NCBI GenBank assembly: GCA_002456975.1
Contig: NTKA01000003.1
Coordinates: forward strand, 1-64,000
Direction: 5' to 3'
Length of the DNA: 64,000 bases
From: Halieaceae bacterium MED-G27
GTDB lineage: Bacteria; Pseudomonadota; Gammaproteobacteria; Pseudomonadales; Halieaceae
The translations under genes were made by a program, and so were the position numbers. The notes below the pieces were generated by a model, which made no database searches, had not been told where the DNA came from, and worked only from the letters and a program-made list of their open reading frames with translations. This document shows positions 21,884 to 32,906 of the stretch, one piece after another; position 1 is the first letter of the stretch, and each line of letters begins with the position of its first letter.

Positions 21884-24583
21884 CTAGACTTTGGCTTTGG
21901 CTTTGGCGCGGGTAGGCTTTTTCTTAGCCGCGGGCTTGCGCTTTTTGCTTACTTTGCCTGAGCCCTCGCTGACCCATTTCCCGCTTTGATAAAACGCCTT
22001 CCAACCCGTCGCTTTACCATCGCGCTCAGTCATCACGTACTGTTCTTTGGTCTTTCGACTGAATCTAACTTGGGCTCGGTTCCCCGCATCATCAACCGTC
22101 GGTGCATCAAACAAAAACTTGTACTTGGGATCGATCTCGCTCTTGTGCGGCAGCAATTCATCCACAAATGGTGCTCGAGTCTCTCGATGCTTGGGGAACT
22201 GACTAGCGGCCAGAAATAACCCCGCTGCACCATCACGCAATACATAGTAGTCTTCAACCTTGTCACAGGCTAACTCGGACATCACCACAGGATCCATCTT
22301 GGGTGGCGCGGCCTCACCGTTGCGCAGCAGTTTTCGGGTGTTACTACAGGCCTCTGCAGTGCAGCCAAAATACTTTCCGAAGCGACCGGTTTTGAGCTGC
22401 ATCTCTGAGCCGCATTTGTCGCATTCTAAAACCGGTCCATCGTAGCCTTTGATCTTAAACGCGCCGTGTTCCACTCGATAACCATCGCAGTCGGGGTTGT
22501 TGCCGCAGACATGCAGTTTTTGTGACTCGTCGATCAAATAACTGTCCATCGCAGCGTTACACAAATGACAGCGTTCTTTGCTTAACAGTAGACGCGACTC
22601 GGCTTCGTCATCGGCATCGGCAGACACCACCTCATCACCGGGCACCAGGTTAACCGTTGCTTTGCACCGCTCTTTAGGCGACAAGTTGTACCCTGAACAA
22701 CCTAGGAAAACCCCCGTACTCGCCGTACGAACCTGCATGGGCCGATCGCAGGCTTTGCATGCGATACCGGTGGGCGTCGGCTGGTTGGCCTGCATCCCAG
22801 AGCCATCAGCAGCATCAGCTTGCAGTACTTTTTGTCGAAAGTCGTTATAAAAACTATCGAGAACTTCGCGCCAATCTCGAGCACCATCAGCGATCTCATC
22901 GAGGCTTTCTTCCATCGATGCGGTAAAACCGTAATCCAACAGGTCTTCAAAACTCCCCTGCAGTCGCTGCGTGACGATATCACCCATCTTCTCGGCATAA
23001 AAACGGCGTTGATCCAACTTCACGTAGCCGCGGTCTTGGATGGTGGAAATGATCGCCGCATAGGTTGATGGGCGCCCTATGCCCTTCTTTTCAAGCTCCC
23101 GCACCAAACTCGCCTCACCATAGCGTGCTGGCGGCTTGGAAAAGTGTTGGCTTGGCAAAATCTCGCTCAGGCTCAGCGCGTCGCCCTTCCGGTAATTGGG
23201 CAAGATAGCATCTTCGCCTTTGCGCGCGGCGGGCGCCTGCACTCGCGTGTATCCATCAAATTCCACAACCCGACCCCGCGCCGTCGCATCATAACCCGAC
23301 GCCGACGCTGTAACTGTCGTACTGAGATATCGAGCCGGTGTCATTTGACAAGCCACAAATTGGCGCCATATCAGCTCATAAAGACGCTGCGCGTCGCGCT
23401 CTGCATCTGCCAACTGCTCGGATCGCAACTGTACATTAGAAGGTCGGATCGCCTCGTGAGCCTCTTGCGCGCCTTCGCGGGACCCATACCGATTTGGCGT
23501 CTCAGGTAGATATTGAGACGGAAAATTTGACTCGATGTAATCCCGACAGGCAGTGACCGAATCATTGCTCAAATTCGTGGAGTCGGTTCGCATGTAAGTA
23601 ATATGTCCCGCCTCGTACAGACGCTGGGCCAATGTCATCGTTTTCTTAACACTGAAACCAAGCCGCGTGCTTGCTGCTTGCTGCAATGTCGAGGTAATGA
23701 ATGGTGCGGGAGCCTTCGAGGTTGTCTTCCGAGATTCGAGATCGCTTACCTTAAAACTAGAGGACTCGAGCACACGTGTAGCGGCTGTGGCCTCTGCTTC
23801 ATTTTTTGGCTTGAACGGCGCGCCATCAAAGCGCACAACCTCGAAGCGCACTTCAATATTATCGGCCGTCCTCAGATCAGCGTGGACCTGCCAAAACTCC
23901 TCCGGGATAAACGCTCGAATTTCGCGTTCCCGTTCAACAATTAAACGCACCGCAACCGACTGGACACGCCCTGCCGAGAGTCCCCGGGCAATTTTCGCCC
24001 ACAGCAAGGGCGATACCTCAAATCCAACCACTCGGTCTAGAAAGCGACGCGCCTGCTGCGCATAAACCCTGTTGTTATCCAACTCGGTAGGCTTTGCAAA
24101 AGAATCCTGAATCGCTTTCTTAGTGATTTCGTTAAACACCACTCGCTGATAGCGATCATCGTCACCGCCAATTAGCTCCTTCAGGTGCCAGGCGATCGCC
24201 TCACCTTCTCTGTCCAAGTCGGTGGCGAGATAGATGGTGTCAGCATTTTTGGCCAGCTTGCGAAGTTCTTCGACGACCTTTTCCTTGCCAGGTAACACCT
24301 CGTAGCGCGCGCTCCAGCCGCGACTGGGATCCACACCCATGCGCCGAATTAATTGCTCGCGTTTTTTTTCTGCTTGATAGCGAGCCTTTTCATCGGGCGC
24401 CATTTTTCGGGTGATGGCAGCTTGAGCGGCTCTTTCCTTGGGATCTGATGCGGGTGCGCTGCCGGCCGTGGGTAAGTCGCGCACGTGTCCAACGCTCGAC
24501 TTAACGACAAAGTCATTACCTAAATATTTATTGATTGTTTTCGCCTTGGCGGGCGATTCAACAATAACTAGCGCTTTACCCAT
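21884..24583 (-). CDS. topA: DNA topoisomerase I
   Basis: [50 protein letters not shown]; zinc-finger Cys clusters; Lys-rich C-tail. Confidence 0.97.
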   Translation of the reverse strand: MGKALVIVESPAKAKTINKYLGNDFVVKSSVGHVRDLPTAGSAPASDPKERAAQAAITRKMAPDEKARYQAEKKREQLIRRMGVDPSRGWSARYEVLPGKEKVVEELRKLAKNADTIYLATDLDREGEAIAWHLKELIGGDDDRYQRVVFNEITKKAIQDSFAKPTELDNNRVYAQQARRFLDRVVGFEVSPLLWAKIARGLSAGRVQSVAVRLIVEREREIRAFIPEEFWQVHADLRTADNIEVRFEVVRFDGAPFKPKNEAEATAATRVLESSSFKVSDLESRKTTSKAPAPFITSTLQQAASTRLGFSVKKTMTLAQRLYEAGHITYMRTDSTNLSNDSVTACRDYIESNFPSQYLPETPNRYGSREGAQEAHEAIRPSNVQLRSEQLADAERDAQRLYELIWRQFVACQMTPARYLSTTVTASASGYDATARGRVVEFDGYTRVQAPAARKGEDAILPNYRKGDALSLSEILPSQHFSKPPARYGEASLVRELEKKGIGRPSTYAAIISTIQDRGYVKLDQRRFYAEKMGDIVTQRLQGSFEDLLDYGFTASMEESLDEIADGARDWREVLDSFYNDFRQKVLQADAADGSGMQANQPTPTGIACKACDRPMQVRTASTGVFLGCSGYNLSPKERCKATVNLVPGDEVVSADADDEAESRLLLSKERCHLCNAAMDSYLIDESQKLHVCGNNPDCDGYRVEHGAFKIKGYDGPVLECDKCGSEMQLKTGRFGKYFGCTAEACSNTRKLLRNGEAAPPKMDPVVMSELACDKVEDYYVLRDGAAGLFLAASQFPKHRETRAPFVDELLPHKSEIDPKYKFLFDAPTVDDAGNRAQVRFSRKTKEQYVMTERDGKATGWKAFYQSGKWVSEGSGKVSKKRKPAAKKKPTRAKAKAKV

Positions 24584-24709
24584 GGATCCTTATACACCTC
24601 AAACCGGTAATCGCCACTCCACGCCTCGGCGACCGCTCGCGGAGTGTAAGGGAATACCAAGGTCCTTGGTCAAGCACTTGCGATGAATAAAATGACAATA
24701 AGGTGACAA

Positions 24710-25186
24710 TTAATGCTCACACGCCAATAAATCTTTCAGCAATTGATGCAAGCGGTCGACGTCATCATCATCCCCTCTTTCGTTCCAAAAAACTGTTGCA
24801 ACCCCCCGATTAACTGTCGCCAGCTCGGCACCTGTGGGACCGTCATGCCCCGATAGTTGAACCACGGATTCAGTGAAGCTGTCGATCCACTGTCCTCCTA
24901 CGTTTATAAGCAATAACTCTTTTCGAGCGTCTTTCTCGACATTAGCGTCTCGCAATCGATAAGCCACTAAATGGGGTGACGGTTCGAATCGAAACCGCGC
25001 AGGGACATCGGGCACTGGCTCAAATTTGATGGTTAAGCCGAGCGAGCTCGCATAGCTACGCAAGTGCGCCTCTCGACGTTGGGCCCGCGACGGCAGCGCT
25101 GACGCCAAGGGTGCAATAGCCACCGCTACGATAAATATAATAATGAGATACGTGATCATGACTAAGACTACACACCGAAGGTCCAA
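24710..25186 (-). CDS. Hypothetical protein with N-terminal TM segment
   Basis: MITYLIIIFIVAVAIAPLASALPSRAQRREAHLRSYASSLGL...; no family recognised. Confidence 0.55.
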   Translation of the reverse strand: MDLRCVVLVMITYLIIIFIVAVAIAPLASALPSRAQRREAHLRSYASSLGLTIKFEPVPDVPARFRFEPSPHLVAYRLRDANVEKDARKELLLINVGGQWIDSFTESVVQLSGHDGPTGAELATVNRGVATVFWNERGDDDDVDRLHQLLKDLLACEH

Positions 25187-25326
25187 TCACCACCATGCTC
25201 TCATTTAACTCAGTATTTGCGAAGGATCTCGCTTGAATCTAGACCTCGGATTAAGCATTTTGGGGGGTCAATATCGTAAGCAGCGTCCCTTTGCGCCGCT
25301 CTGACTGTTCGTCTTGATCAGGTAAA

Positions 25327-25575
25327 CTATGTAACGATCTCGTCCAACCACCGCTCGAAGTCTAAGCTGTCGAAGGGCCAGCCTAATTCTCGGCCACCAT
25401 CATCGCTCACAACTGGGATCCTAACGCCATAGCGCTTCAACAAAGCGAGATCGCTCGAGATGTCGACTGGGCGAAAGGCAACCCCAACATAGTCGAGAAT
25501 CTGCTCCGCCTGTTCACACAGATGACAGCCCTCATTGGTGTACAGTGTCACTCTAATGCCTTCGAACGATTTCAT
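25327..25575 (-). CDS. Glutaredoxin-family protein (DUF836-like)
   Basis: VTLYTNEGCHLCEQAEQILDYVGVAFRPVDISSDLALLKRYGVRIPVV: CxxC thioredoxin fold with cis-Pro. Confidence 0.85.
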   Translation of the reverse strand: MKSFEGIRVTLYTNEGCHLCEQAEQILDYVGVAFRPVDISSDLALLKRYGVRIPVVSDDGGRELGWPFDSLDFERWLDEIVT

Positions 25576-25576
25576 A

Positions 25577-26338
25577 ATGTCTGACAACTACCCGCATCGT
25601 GATGCGATCGACCTTAGCAAAACTCTGACCATTTATGGACGGAAACCTGTCCTCGAGGCGTTCACCGACGCACAAATCCAGCCCCGACGGCTGCATTTAG
25701 CAAACTCGAATAAGCCAGCGGGCATCATTGCTGAAATAGTCGACAAGGCTCAGCTAAAAGGTATTGAAATTAGGCATCACGACAAACGAGCACTGTCACG
25801 GATTTCCAAAAACGGCAAACAAGATCAAGGCGTGGCACTGGACATCGACTGCCCGAACTTCAAAGGACTCGATGCGCTAGCTCAGACAGCAGTCACCGCA
25901 GATGATCGTTTTCTCGTTCTCGATGGCATTACCAACCCCCAGAACGCGGGAATGATTATCCGATCGGCGTTGGCAGCCGACCTCGCCGGTATCGTGTACC
26001 CGAAACAAGGCGTCGCCGCACTCGGCCCCTTGGTCATCAAAGCATCGGCTGGCACCGCTTTGCGCGCGCCCTTGATCCGCTGCGCCAGTGCCACCGAGGG
26101 GATAGCGGCGCTGAAAACCCTTGGCATGCGAATAGTAACGCTCGCTGGAGACAGCGAGACCAGCCTAGGCCAGTTAGAACTAGGTGTCGCGACCGCCTTT
26201 GTTCTCGGTGGAGAAACCGATGGTGTTAGCGATGAGATTCGATGTCTGGCGGACTGCAGCGTGTCAATCCCGATGGCCAACGGCGTTGAATCACTCAATG
26301 TGGCAGTGACCGCAGCGCTAGTTGGCTATCTCTATTAA
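25577..26338 (+). CDS. TrmH/SpoU-family RNA 2'-O-methyltransferase
   Basis: LTIYGRKPVLEAF; VLDGITNPQNAGMIIRSALA; LGGETDGVSDEI; VSIPMANGVESLNVAVTAALVGY. Confidence 0.92.
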   Translation: MSDNYPHRDAIDLSKTLTIYGRKPVLEAFTDAQIQPRRLHLANSNKPAGIIAEIVDKAQLKGIEIRHHDKRALSRISKNGKQDQGVALDIDCPNFKGLDALAQTAVTADDRFLVLDGITNPQNAGMIIRSALAADLAGIVYPKQGVAALGPLVIKASAGTALRAPLIRCASATEGIAALKTLGMRIVTLAGDSETSLGQLELGVATAFVLGGETDGVSDEIRCLADCSVSIPMANGVESLNVAVTAALVGYLY

Positions 26339-26380
26339 TTAGCTTTTGAGACGCGGCACCGCGCACCAAATGCTGGCCTT

Positions 26381-28585
26381 TTACTCACCTGCAGCCGCAG
26401 CGAGCTCGGGCGCTTGTGCATTACCATTCTCTACGGCCAACCAGGCCTGACGAATCACGTACTTCCGAATGGCTTCGATCTCATCGTCGTTGATAATGTC
26501 AGAAAAACCCACCATCCCGTTGTCATTCAGGATGCCGTCGCGTACCACAGATGCCCAAATTTCCTCGCTAGCCGATACATCAGACCATCGCAAATCGGGA
26601 ATTACACCAGAGCTGATGGCATAAGCGCCATGGCAGAACTGACAGTTCTCGGCAAAGCGCTGCATGCCTAATTGCCAGGACTCAGGGTCGCCTACCAGAG
26701 CCGTCTTGGGTGTCTCATCAACTAGGTACTCAAGCGGCGATGGTAGTTCAGCGTCGCCGCCTAGTTTGAAGGTGACTATGCGCCCTGGCTCTTGCGTGAC
26801 CGGCTTCTCAAGCGCCGCGCCGTATATCATCATCGAGACATTGCCCCAGCCGGACAGGACAGAGACATACTGCTCACCATCGAGCTCGTAAGTCATCGGT
26901 GCCGCGGCCGCATCACCGACTAAACGTTGGGACCAAACACGCTCGCCAGTGGACGCGTCGTAAGCGACAAATTCACCGCGCTTATTACCCTGAAAAACGA
27001 GGCCACCATCGGTACTGAGCGTGCCACCGTTGAACGCTTGCGGAAACGGAACAATCCACGCGGGCTCAGCGGCAACGGGATCCCAAGCGACCAAGCTCCC
27101 ACCATCGAGAGTTTGTGTGTAGGCAATGGTGCCCTTTGGATACTCGTAGGCCCACGCCATGCCTGCGTCGTAGCCCGTATTCCAAATACTTTTAGCGTTC
27201 CGACTCGCTTCGTTACTTGCGTAAACGTAGGGAAGCGCCACGTTGGTCGGTATATACACAAAGCCAGTGTCTGGGTTGTATGACATCGGATGCCAGTTGT
27301 GAGCACCGGTGGGCCCAGGCATCACCGCGTAACCGTTTAGATCGATCGCTTCCTGCACCAAGATCGGCCGACCGTTCTCATCCAGCTCACCCGTAGTCCA
27401 ATTCTGTTGGGCAAAAGGCGTCGCTGAAATCAGTTCACCATCGGCTGCGTCGACTACGTAGAAAAAGCCATTCTTTGGTGCCTGCATCACGACCCTGCGC
27501 GGGGCGCCGTCCTCACCAAGAGGCAGATCTACAAGCATCATCTGCGCGGTTGCAGTGAAATCCCACTGATCGCGCGGCGTACCTTGATAATGCCAGCGAT
27601 ACGCCCCGGTATCAGCATCTAATGCTAGAATCGACGACAGGAACAGGTTGTCGTAGTCACCACCAAAATCACCTTCGGGATCGCGAACACTGGCGTTCCA
27701 GGGCGAACCATTACCAACACCTATCAGCACCTGGTCGTTAACCGTGTCGTAAACGATTGAGTCCCATACGGTGCCTCCACCGCCATCGGTGGTCCAAGCA
27801 CCCGTGTCGCCCCAGCTATCATTTGCCAGTTCAGCAAAAATGGCGTCGGACATTGCGCCGTCGGGTTCCTTATTGGGGTTGGGAACTGTGTAAAAACGCC
27901 ACTCCAAATCACCCGTCTCGACGTTGTAAGCAGTGACATAGCCACGGACCCCGAGTTCTGCGCCGGAGTTACCAACAATCACTTTATCTTTGAAGACACG
28001 AGGCGCACCGGTAATGGTGTACGGCTTGCTCTGATCGACAGTTACGTTGCTCCACAACACGTCGCCAGTGGCGGCATCGAGAGCTTCTAACCTGCCGTCA
28101 AAAACGCCCACAAAGACCTTACCGTTGTGCACCGCGACACCACGGTTAACCACATCACAACAGCCTTTTGCCGCATCCTCGCCCGATACTTTCGGGTCAT
28201 AGGTCCATAACTCTTCGCCAGTCCGTGCATCCACCGCATACACTATCGACCAGGACCCAGTCACATACATCACGCCATCGACTACGACAGGAGTGGCCTC
28301 AGCGCCACGTGGCTTGTCCATCTCGAACACCCAGTCCACACCAAGGTTTTGAACGGTATCTCCGTTGATCTGCCCGAGCTGTGAGTGACGAGTCTCATCG
28401 TAACTACCGCCGTACGTTAGCCACATCTCCGGCTCAGCAGCCGCGTTCTTGATGCGGTCAGTATCGACCGCTGCCACTGGTACCGATGGCGCTTCAACGG
28501 CCTCATTGGTTGCGGACTGATCTGAGCCACAGGCAATCAAAAAAGAGCTTAGGGCGACCGCGATAGCGGACTTCAAATAGGTCAT
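26381..28585 (-). CDS. PQQ-dependent (quinohemoprotein) alcohol dehydrogenase
   Basis: Lipobox FLIACG; vicinal disulfide KGCCDVVNRGVAV; PQQ beta-propeller repeats; C-terminal haem c motif CQFCH. Confidence 0.92.
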   Translation of the reverse strand: MTYLKSAIAVALSSFLIACGSDQSATNEAVEAPSVPVAAVDTDRIKNAAAEPEMWLTYGGSYDETRHSQLGQINGDTVQNLGVDWVFEMDKPRGAEATPVVVDGVMYVTGSWSIVYAVDARTGEELWTYDPKVSGEDAAKGCCDVVNRGVAVHNGKVFVGVFDGRLEALDAATGDVLWSNVTVDQSKPYTITGAPRVFKDKVIVGNSGAELGVRGYVTAYNVETGDLEWRFYTVPNPNKEPDGAMSDAIFAELANDSWGDTGAWTTDGGGGTVWDSIVYDTVNDQVLIGVGNGSPWNASVRDPEGDFGGDYDNLFLSSILALDADTGAYRWHYQGTPRDQWDFTATAQMMLVDLPLGEDGAPRRVVMQAPKNGFFYVVDAADGELISATPFAQQNWTTGELDENGRPILVQEAIDLNGYAVMPGPTGAHNWHPMSYNPDTGFVYIPTNVALPYVYASNEASRNAKSIWNTGYDAGMAWAYEYPKGTIAYTQTLDGGSLVAWDPVAAEPAWIVPFPQAFNGGTLSTDGGLVFQGNKRGEFVAYDASTGERVWSQRLVGDAAAAPMTYELDGEQYVSVLSGWGNVSMMIYGAALEKPVTQEPGRIVTFKLGGDAELPSPLEYLVDETPKTALVGDPESWQLGMQRFAENCQFCHGAYAISSGVIPDLRWSDVSASEEIWASVVRDGILNDNGMVGFSDIINDDEIEAIRKYVIRQAWLAVENGNAQAPELAAAAGE

Positions 28586-28766
28586 AGCCAGAATCCTGTC
28601 GTTTTTATTTATGTTGTTCTCGGAGTGTAGCCAAAGCGCGGCTGCTTAGGAAACCTTTGCTTGTTTGGCAACCCCTGACTGGAGGAAGTTTTAATTAGCA
28701 GGGCTGTTGATTGGGAGGACTTTTGCTTATCAGTAACGGCGAATTACCAAACGCGACGATGAGGAT

Positions 28767-29942
28767 TTATTTCGCCAAAAAGCCCATCGCATCCTCGAGC
28801 CCACCGAGGGTCAGCGGATACATTTTCTCTTCCATCAGCTGATTGGTGATGGCGATTGATTGCGTGTACTGCCATTCGTCTTCCGGAACCGGATTGAGCC
28901 ATACACACTTTTCGTAGGTATTGCGAAGTCGCTCAAGCCAAACGGCACCCGGTTCCTCGTTCCAGTGCTCAACGCTGCCGCCAGGTTGGACGATCTCATA
29001 GGGCGACATCGATGCATCGCCAACAATCACTACCTTGTAGTCGTGCCCATACTTGTGCATGACATCGAGCAGTGATGTTCGCTGGTTGTGACGGCGTATA
29101 TTGTTTTCCCAAACGTTGTCGTAGAGGAAATTATGGAAGTAAAAATGCTGTAGGTGCTTGAACTCTGTTCGGGCGGCACTGAACAGCTCTTCACACACCT
29201 TGACGTGTGGATCCATCGAGCCTCCCACATCCAAAAATAACAGCACTTTTACAGCGTTGTGGCGCTCGGGCACCATCTTGATGTCGAGGAGACCGGCATT
29301 ACGCGCCGTCGAACTGATGGTGTCGTCGAGGTCTAGCTCGTCAGCCGCACCCGTTCGGGCAAACTTGCGCAATCGACGAAGGGCAATCTTGATATTTCGC
29401 GTGCCGATCTCAACGCTGTCGTCGAGATTCTTGAAGTCTCGTCGGTCCCAAACTTTGACTGCCTTCTTGTTTTTGCCCTGCCCGCCGACACGAATGCCCT
29501 CTGGGTGGTAGCCGTAATTCCCAAATGGCGACGTGCCGCCAGTGCCGACCCACTTATTTCCACCTTCGTGGCGCTTTTCCTGCTCCTCTAGGCGCTTTTT
29601 GAACTCGTCAATGAGCTTTTCGAGCCCACCAAGCGATTCGATCTTGGCCTTGTCCTCCTCGGACAGCTGCTTGGCGAACTCAGAGCGCAGCCAATCGTCG
29701 GGGATGAGTGCTTCAATGACATCGTCAACCCCCTCGAGGTCACGAAAGTGGAGACCGAAGGCACGATCAAAGCGGTCGTAGTACTTTTCGTCTTTGACCA
29801 GGACTGCGCGCGAGAGATTGTAAAAGTCATCGATGCTGCCAAATACCAGCTGCCGGTTCATGGCTGCTAGTAGATCCAAAAGCTCTCGCGGAGTTACAGG
29901 AACACCACCGTCTTTGAGCCCTTGAAAGAAGTTAACCAACAT
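28767..29942 (-). CDS. VWA-domain CoxE-like protein
   Basis: VLLFLDVGGSMDPHVKVCEELFSAARTEFKHL (MIDAS-like); VVIVGDASMSPYEI; translationally abuts the MoxR ATPase. Confidence 0.85.
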   Translation of the reverse strand: MLVNFFQGLKDGGVPVTPRELLDLLAAMNRQLVFGSIDDFYNLSRAVLVKDEKYYDRFDRAFGLHFRDLEGVDDVIEALIPDDWLRSEFAKQLSEEDKAKIESLGGLEKLIDEFKKRLEEQEKRHEGGNKWVGTGGTSPFGNYGYHPEGIRVGGQGKNKKAVKVWDRRDFKNLDDSVEIGTRNIKIALRRLRKFARTGAADELDLDDTISSTARNAGLLDIKMVPERHNAVKVLLFLDVGGSMDPHVKVCEELFSAARTEFKHLQHFYFHNFLYDNVWENNIRRHNQRTSLLDVMHKYGHDYKVVIVGDASMSPYEIVQPGGSVEHWNEEPGAVWLERLRNTYEKCVWLNPVPEDEWQYTQSIAITNQLMEEKMYPLTLGGLEDAMGFLAK

Positions 29943-30790
29943 TACTGATTACTTTCTCGGCGGTGCATAAACGCAAGCCGTTCCAGTAACTGTACGTCTT
30001 GCTCATTTTTAACAAGCGCTCCATATAACGGCGGAATGGCCTTGGTCTGATCTCGGTTCTTGAGAACCTCGTCCGGGATATCGTCTGCCATCAATAACTT
30101 AAGCCAATCAATTAACTCAGATGTTGAAGGTTTTTTCTTGAGACCGGGAATCGCTCGTAGCTCAAAGAACACTTCCAACGCCTCCTGTACGAGGTCTTGC
30201 TTAATCGATGGGTAGTGCACATCGATGATCTGACGCATCGTGTCGCGATCGGGAAAGTTAATAAAGTGGAAAAAACATCGGCGCAGGAAGGCGTCGGGCA
30301 GTTCTTTCTCGTTGTTCGAAGTGATGATAATGACTGGTCGATGCTTTGCCTTCACCTTCTCACCGGTTTCGTAGACAAAAAACTCCATGCGGTCGAGTTC
30401 TACTAGTAAATCGTTGGGGAACTCGATATCGGCTTTGTCAACTTCGTCGATCAGTAGGACAACCTGCTCGTCCGAATCGAATGCCTCCCACAACTTGCCA
30501 CGCTTTATGTAGTTGGCAATATCGTGAACACCCTCACCACCGAGCTGTGAGTCGCGCAAACGCGAGACCGCGTCATACTCATAAAGGCCCTGCTGTGCCT
30601 TTGTGGTCGACTTGATATGCCATTGAATAAGCTTCATTCCCAGACCTGAAGCCACTTCTTCAGCGAGCATTGTCTTTCCCGTTCCTGGCTCACCCTTAAT
30701 CAACAAAGGGCGCTGGAGCGCAACAGCGGCATCAACCGCCATTCGCAGATCGTCAGTGGCAACGTACTTATCAGTTCCAGTAAATTTCAT
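29942..30790 (-). CDS. MoxR-family AAA+ ATPase
   Basis: LLIKGEPGTGKTMLAEEVA; VLLIDEVDKADIEFPNDLLVELD; start MKFTGTDKYVA. Confidence 0.92.
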   Translation of the reverse strand: MKFTGTDKYVATDDLRMAVDAAVALQRPLLIKGEPGTGKTMLAEEVASGLGMKLIQWHIKSTTKAQQGLYEYDAVSRLRDSQLGGEGVHDIANYIKRGKLWEAFDSDEQVVLLIDEVDKADIEFPNDLLVELDRMEFFVYETGEKVKAKHRPVIIITSNNEKELPDAFLRRCFFHFINFPDRDTMRQIIDVHYPSIKQDLVQEALEVFFELRAIPGLKKKPSTSELIDWLKLLMADDIPDEVLKNRDQTKAIPPLYGALVKNEQDVQLLERLAFMHRRESNQ

Positions 30791-30881
30791 TGCAATACTC
30801 CAAAATTCAAGCGGTGAGCCTACCGGATAGGTCTTGTAAGGGCGAGTGATTTCCACAATTCATCAGGACAGCTCCGAGTCA

Positions 30882-31223
30882 TCAAGAAGCCGACGGCTTG
30901 CTTACGATGGCGGCATAAAATCTTCCAATCGCAGCGCCAACAAAGCCGCACACCGAAAGAGAAATGAGTGCCGATTTAGCTGCCGTAAAGCCACCCGAGA
31001 ACAATAAATTAAAAACGCCCGTTATCAAGGCAGGTGCCAGGGTGCTCACATCTTCCATGGGATAAGACGGTGCCAATAATAAACCGACTGTCAGGCCTGT
31101 GATAACGCAGGCTGTCGTGCGGCGCCATCTCGCAAACCACAGCTTGTATAGGAGCCAAACGCCGCCGATGGTAGCCAGCAGTTGCACGCCGAGTGCCAAC
31201 AAATAGCTTTCAAGCGTCAACAT
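30882..31223 (-). CDS. Hypothetical membrane protein
   Basis: 113 aa with several predicted TM helices. Confidence 0.6.
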   Translation of the reverse strand: MLTLESYLLALGVQLLATIGGVWLLYKLWFARWRRTTACVITGLTVGLLLAPSYPMEDVSTLAPALITGVFNLLFSGGFTAAKSALISLSVCGFVGAAIGRFYAAIVSKPSAS

Positions 31224-31515
31224 CGCGTACTTGCCCCTGTGTTAAATCATTCGGCCCCGGCGGAAGCTGCAGATAATAACCGTCATCGGCGATCTTCTGT
31301 AATAGCTCAGCACCAGTAGTCCTTGCCAGCACCTTATCGGCGGTGAGTTCTAGGGTAATCACCGGACGTAGCGCTCCTAGCAGTCCCTGCAATGTATCGG
31401 GCAGCTCGTCCGAGGCCCCAGCCTCCGGCATATAGACATAAGTGTCAGCCTTGCGTTCAGAGGCATAGACTGCAACTCTCAAAACGTCGGGAACCGCATT
31501 AGGCATGACATGCAC
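31210..31515 (-). CDS. YcgL domain-containing protein
   Basis: VAVYASERKADTYVYMPEAGASDELPDTLQGLLGALRPVITLELTADKVLARTTGAELLQKIADDGYYLQLPPG. Confidence 0.88.
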   Translation of the reverse strand: MHVMPNAVPDVLRVAVYASERKADTYVYMPEAGASDELPDTLQGLLGALRPVITLELTADKVLARTTGAELLQKIADDGYYLQLPPGPNDLTQGQVRDVDA

Positions 31516-31562
31516 CTCCCCTTTTCACCCATGCCTCCTCCATTCGTTTAACCGTTGCTCCA

Positions 31563-32900
31563 TCATGCCGCAAATGCGCGTCGTAGTGTATTTGACGTGT
31601 AAAGCAGCAGTGCAAATGCGCGAGCGACAACGAAAATCACCATCGCCCCCCAAAGTGCCGCAAGCCCCCAATCGGCCGGAGCCCCATAAACGCATAAAAG
31701 GTATACCAACAGTGATAGTACGGACGCGTCCCGCATCTCTTTAGTTGCAGACGCCCCGATGAATATTCCATCGAGTTGGAATGCTGGAAACGACAGCAAT
31801 ACATAGGCGCTGACTGCCCAAATCATCAGCACCGCCTGTTGCTGCACTTCTTCGATGTCGGTAAGCCCCCTGATAAAAAACTCACCGAAACCCCATACAA
31901 CTGCCGCTAAAATGAGTGCCGTCAACGCAGCCAGAACCGTTGTTCTGACCACGGCCAGATTAAAAAACTGGCGGTCCTTTGCGCCGATAGCACGCCCCAC
32001 CAACGACTCCGCGACATAGGCATAGCCATCGAGAAAGAAAGCGGTAAACGCCACGATCTGCATCAAAACGTGTGTCGCGGCAAGCGAAACATCGCCATAA
32101 ATCGCAGCACGGTTGGTAAAGAGCGCAAAGGCATAGACCAGCAATAATGTTCGAATCATGATGTCTGTGTTGGCCGCGACACTGCGCCTGAGCTCGGCGC
32201 CAGACAATACCCGTGGCCAAGGCCAGAACGCTGTTTGGGAATAACCCAGAAACCGGAGTAGGCGCCAGACCCCAAAACCGGTACAGACCACCTCAGCGAT
32301 GAGTGTTCCCACAGCAATGCCTTGCGCACCCCACCCAAAGACACCCGCAAACAGCACATCGAGCACAATATTCATGCCGTTGAGCAGAAGCTGTAGGCGA
32401 AGTAGCTCACGCGACTCGCCGAGGCCAACCCATACGCCCATGACCACAAACAAACACAGTGTCGCTGGGGCTCCCCAAATTCTGATGAAAAAATATTCCG
32501 AGGCCACCGCCTCGACTTCAGAACTGCCTTCAAGCAGGGAGAAACTGACTGCCCCAATTAACTGTTGGCTGAGTAGTAGTGACAAACCGAGCACCAGAGC
32601 CATCAGAAAACCTCGCCCCAAGATGGCTCGAATTTCCAACTGATCTTGAGCGCCGTAGGCTTGGGCAATAAAGCCCGTGGTTCCCATGCGCAGAAATCCA
32701 AACGTCCAGTAGACAAATCCGAAAATCAACGAGCCGAAGGCGATAGCACCTAAATCCGTTGTAGTACCGGTATTCCCGATCACGGCAGTATCGACCAACC
32801 CTAAAAGTGGCACCGAGGCATTGGCGAGCACCAGAGGCCAAGCTTTAGACAAGAGCGCTCGATAGGTCAGAGAATCAGTAACCGCGTCAACTCCGCTCAT
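31563..32900 (-). CDS. MATE-family efflux transporter
   Basis: 445 aa multi-TM; LVLANASVPLLGLVDTAVIGNTG...LGAIAFGSLIFGFVYWTFGFLRMGTTGFIAQAYGA. Confidence 0.9.
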   Translation of the reverse strand: MSGVDAVTDSLTYRALLSKAWPLVLANASVPLLGLVDTAVIGNTGTTTDLGAIAFGSLIFGFVYWTFGFLRMGTTGFIAQAYGAQDQLEIRAILGRGFLMALVLGLSLLLSQQLIGAVSFSLLEGSSEVEAVASEYFFIRIWGAPATLCLFVVMGVWVGLGESRELLRLQLLLNGMNIVLDVLFAGVFGWGAQGIAVGTLIAEVVCTGFGVWRLLRFLGYSQTAFWPWPRVLSGAELRRSVAANTDIMIRTLLLVYAFALFTNRAAIYGDVSLAATHVLMQIVAFTAFFLDGYAYVAESLVGRAIGAKDRQFFNLAVVRTTVLAALTALILAAVVWGFGEFFIRGLTDIEEVQQQAVLMIWAVSAYVLLSFPAFQLDGIFIGASATKEMRDASVLSLLVYLLCVYGAPADWGLAALWGAMVIFVVARAFALLLYTSNTLRRAFAA

Positions 32901-32906
32901 ACTCAG

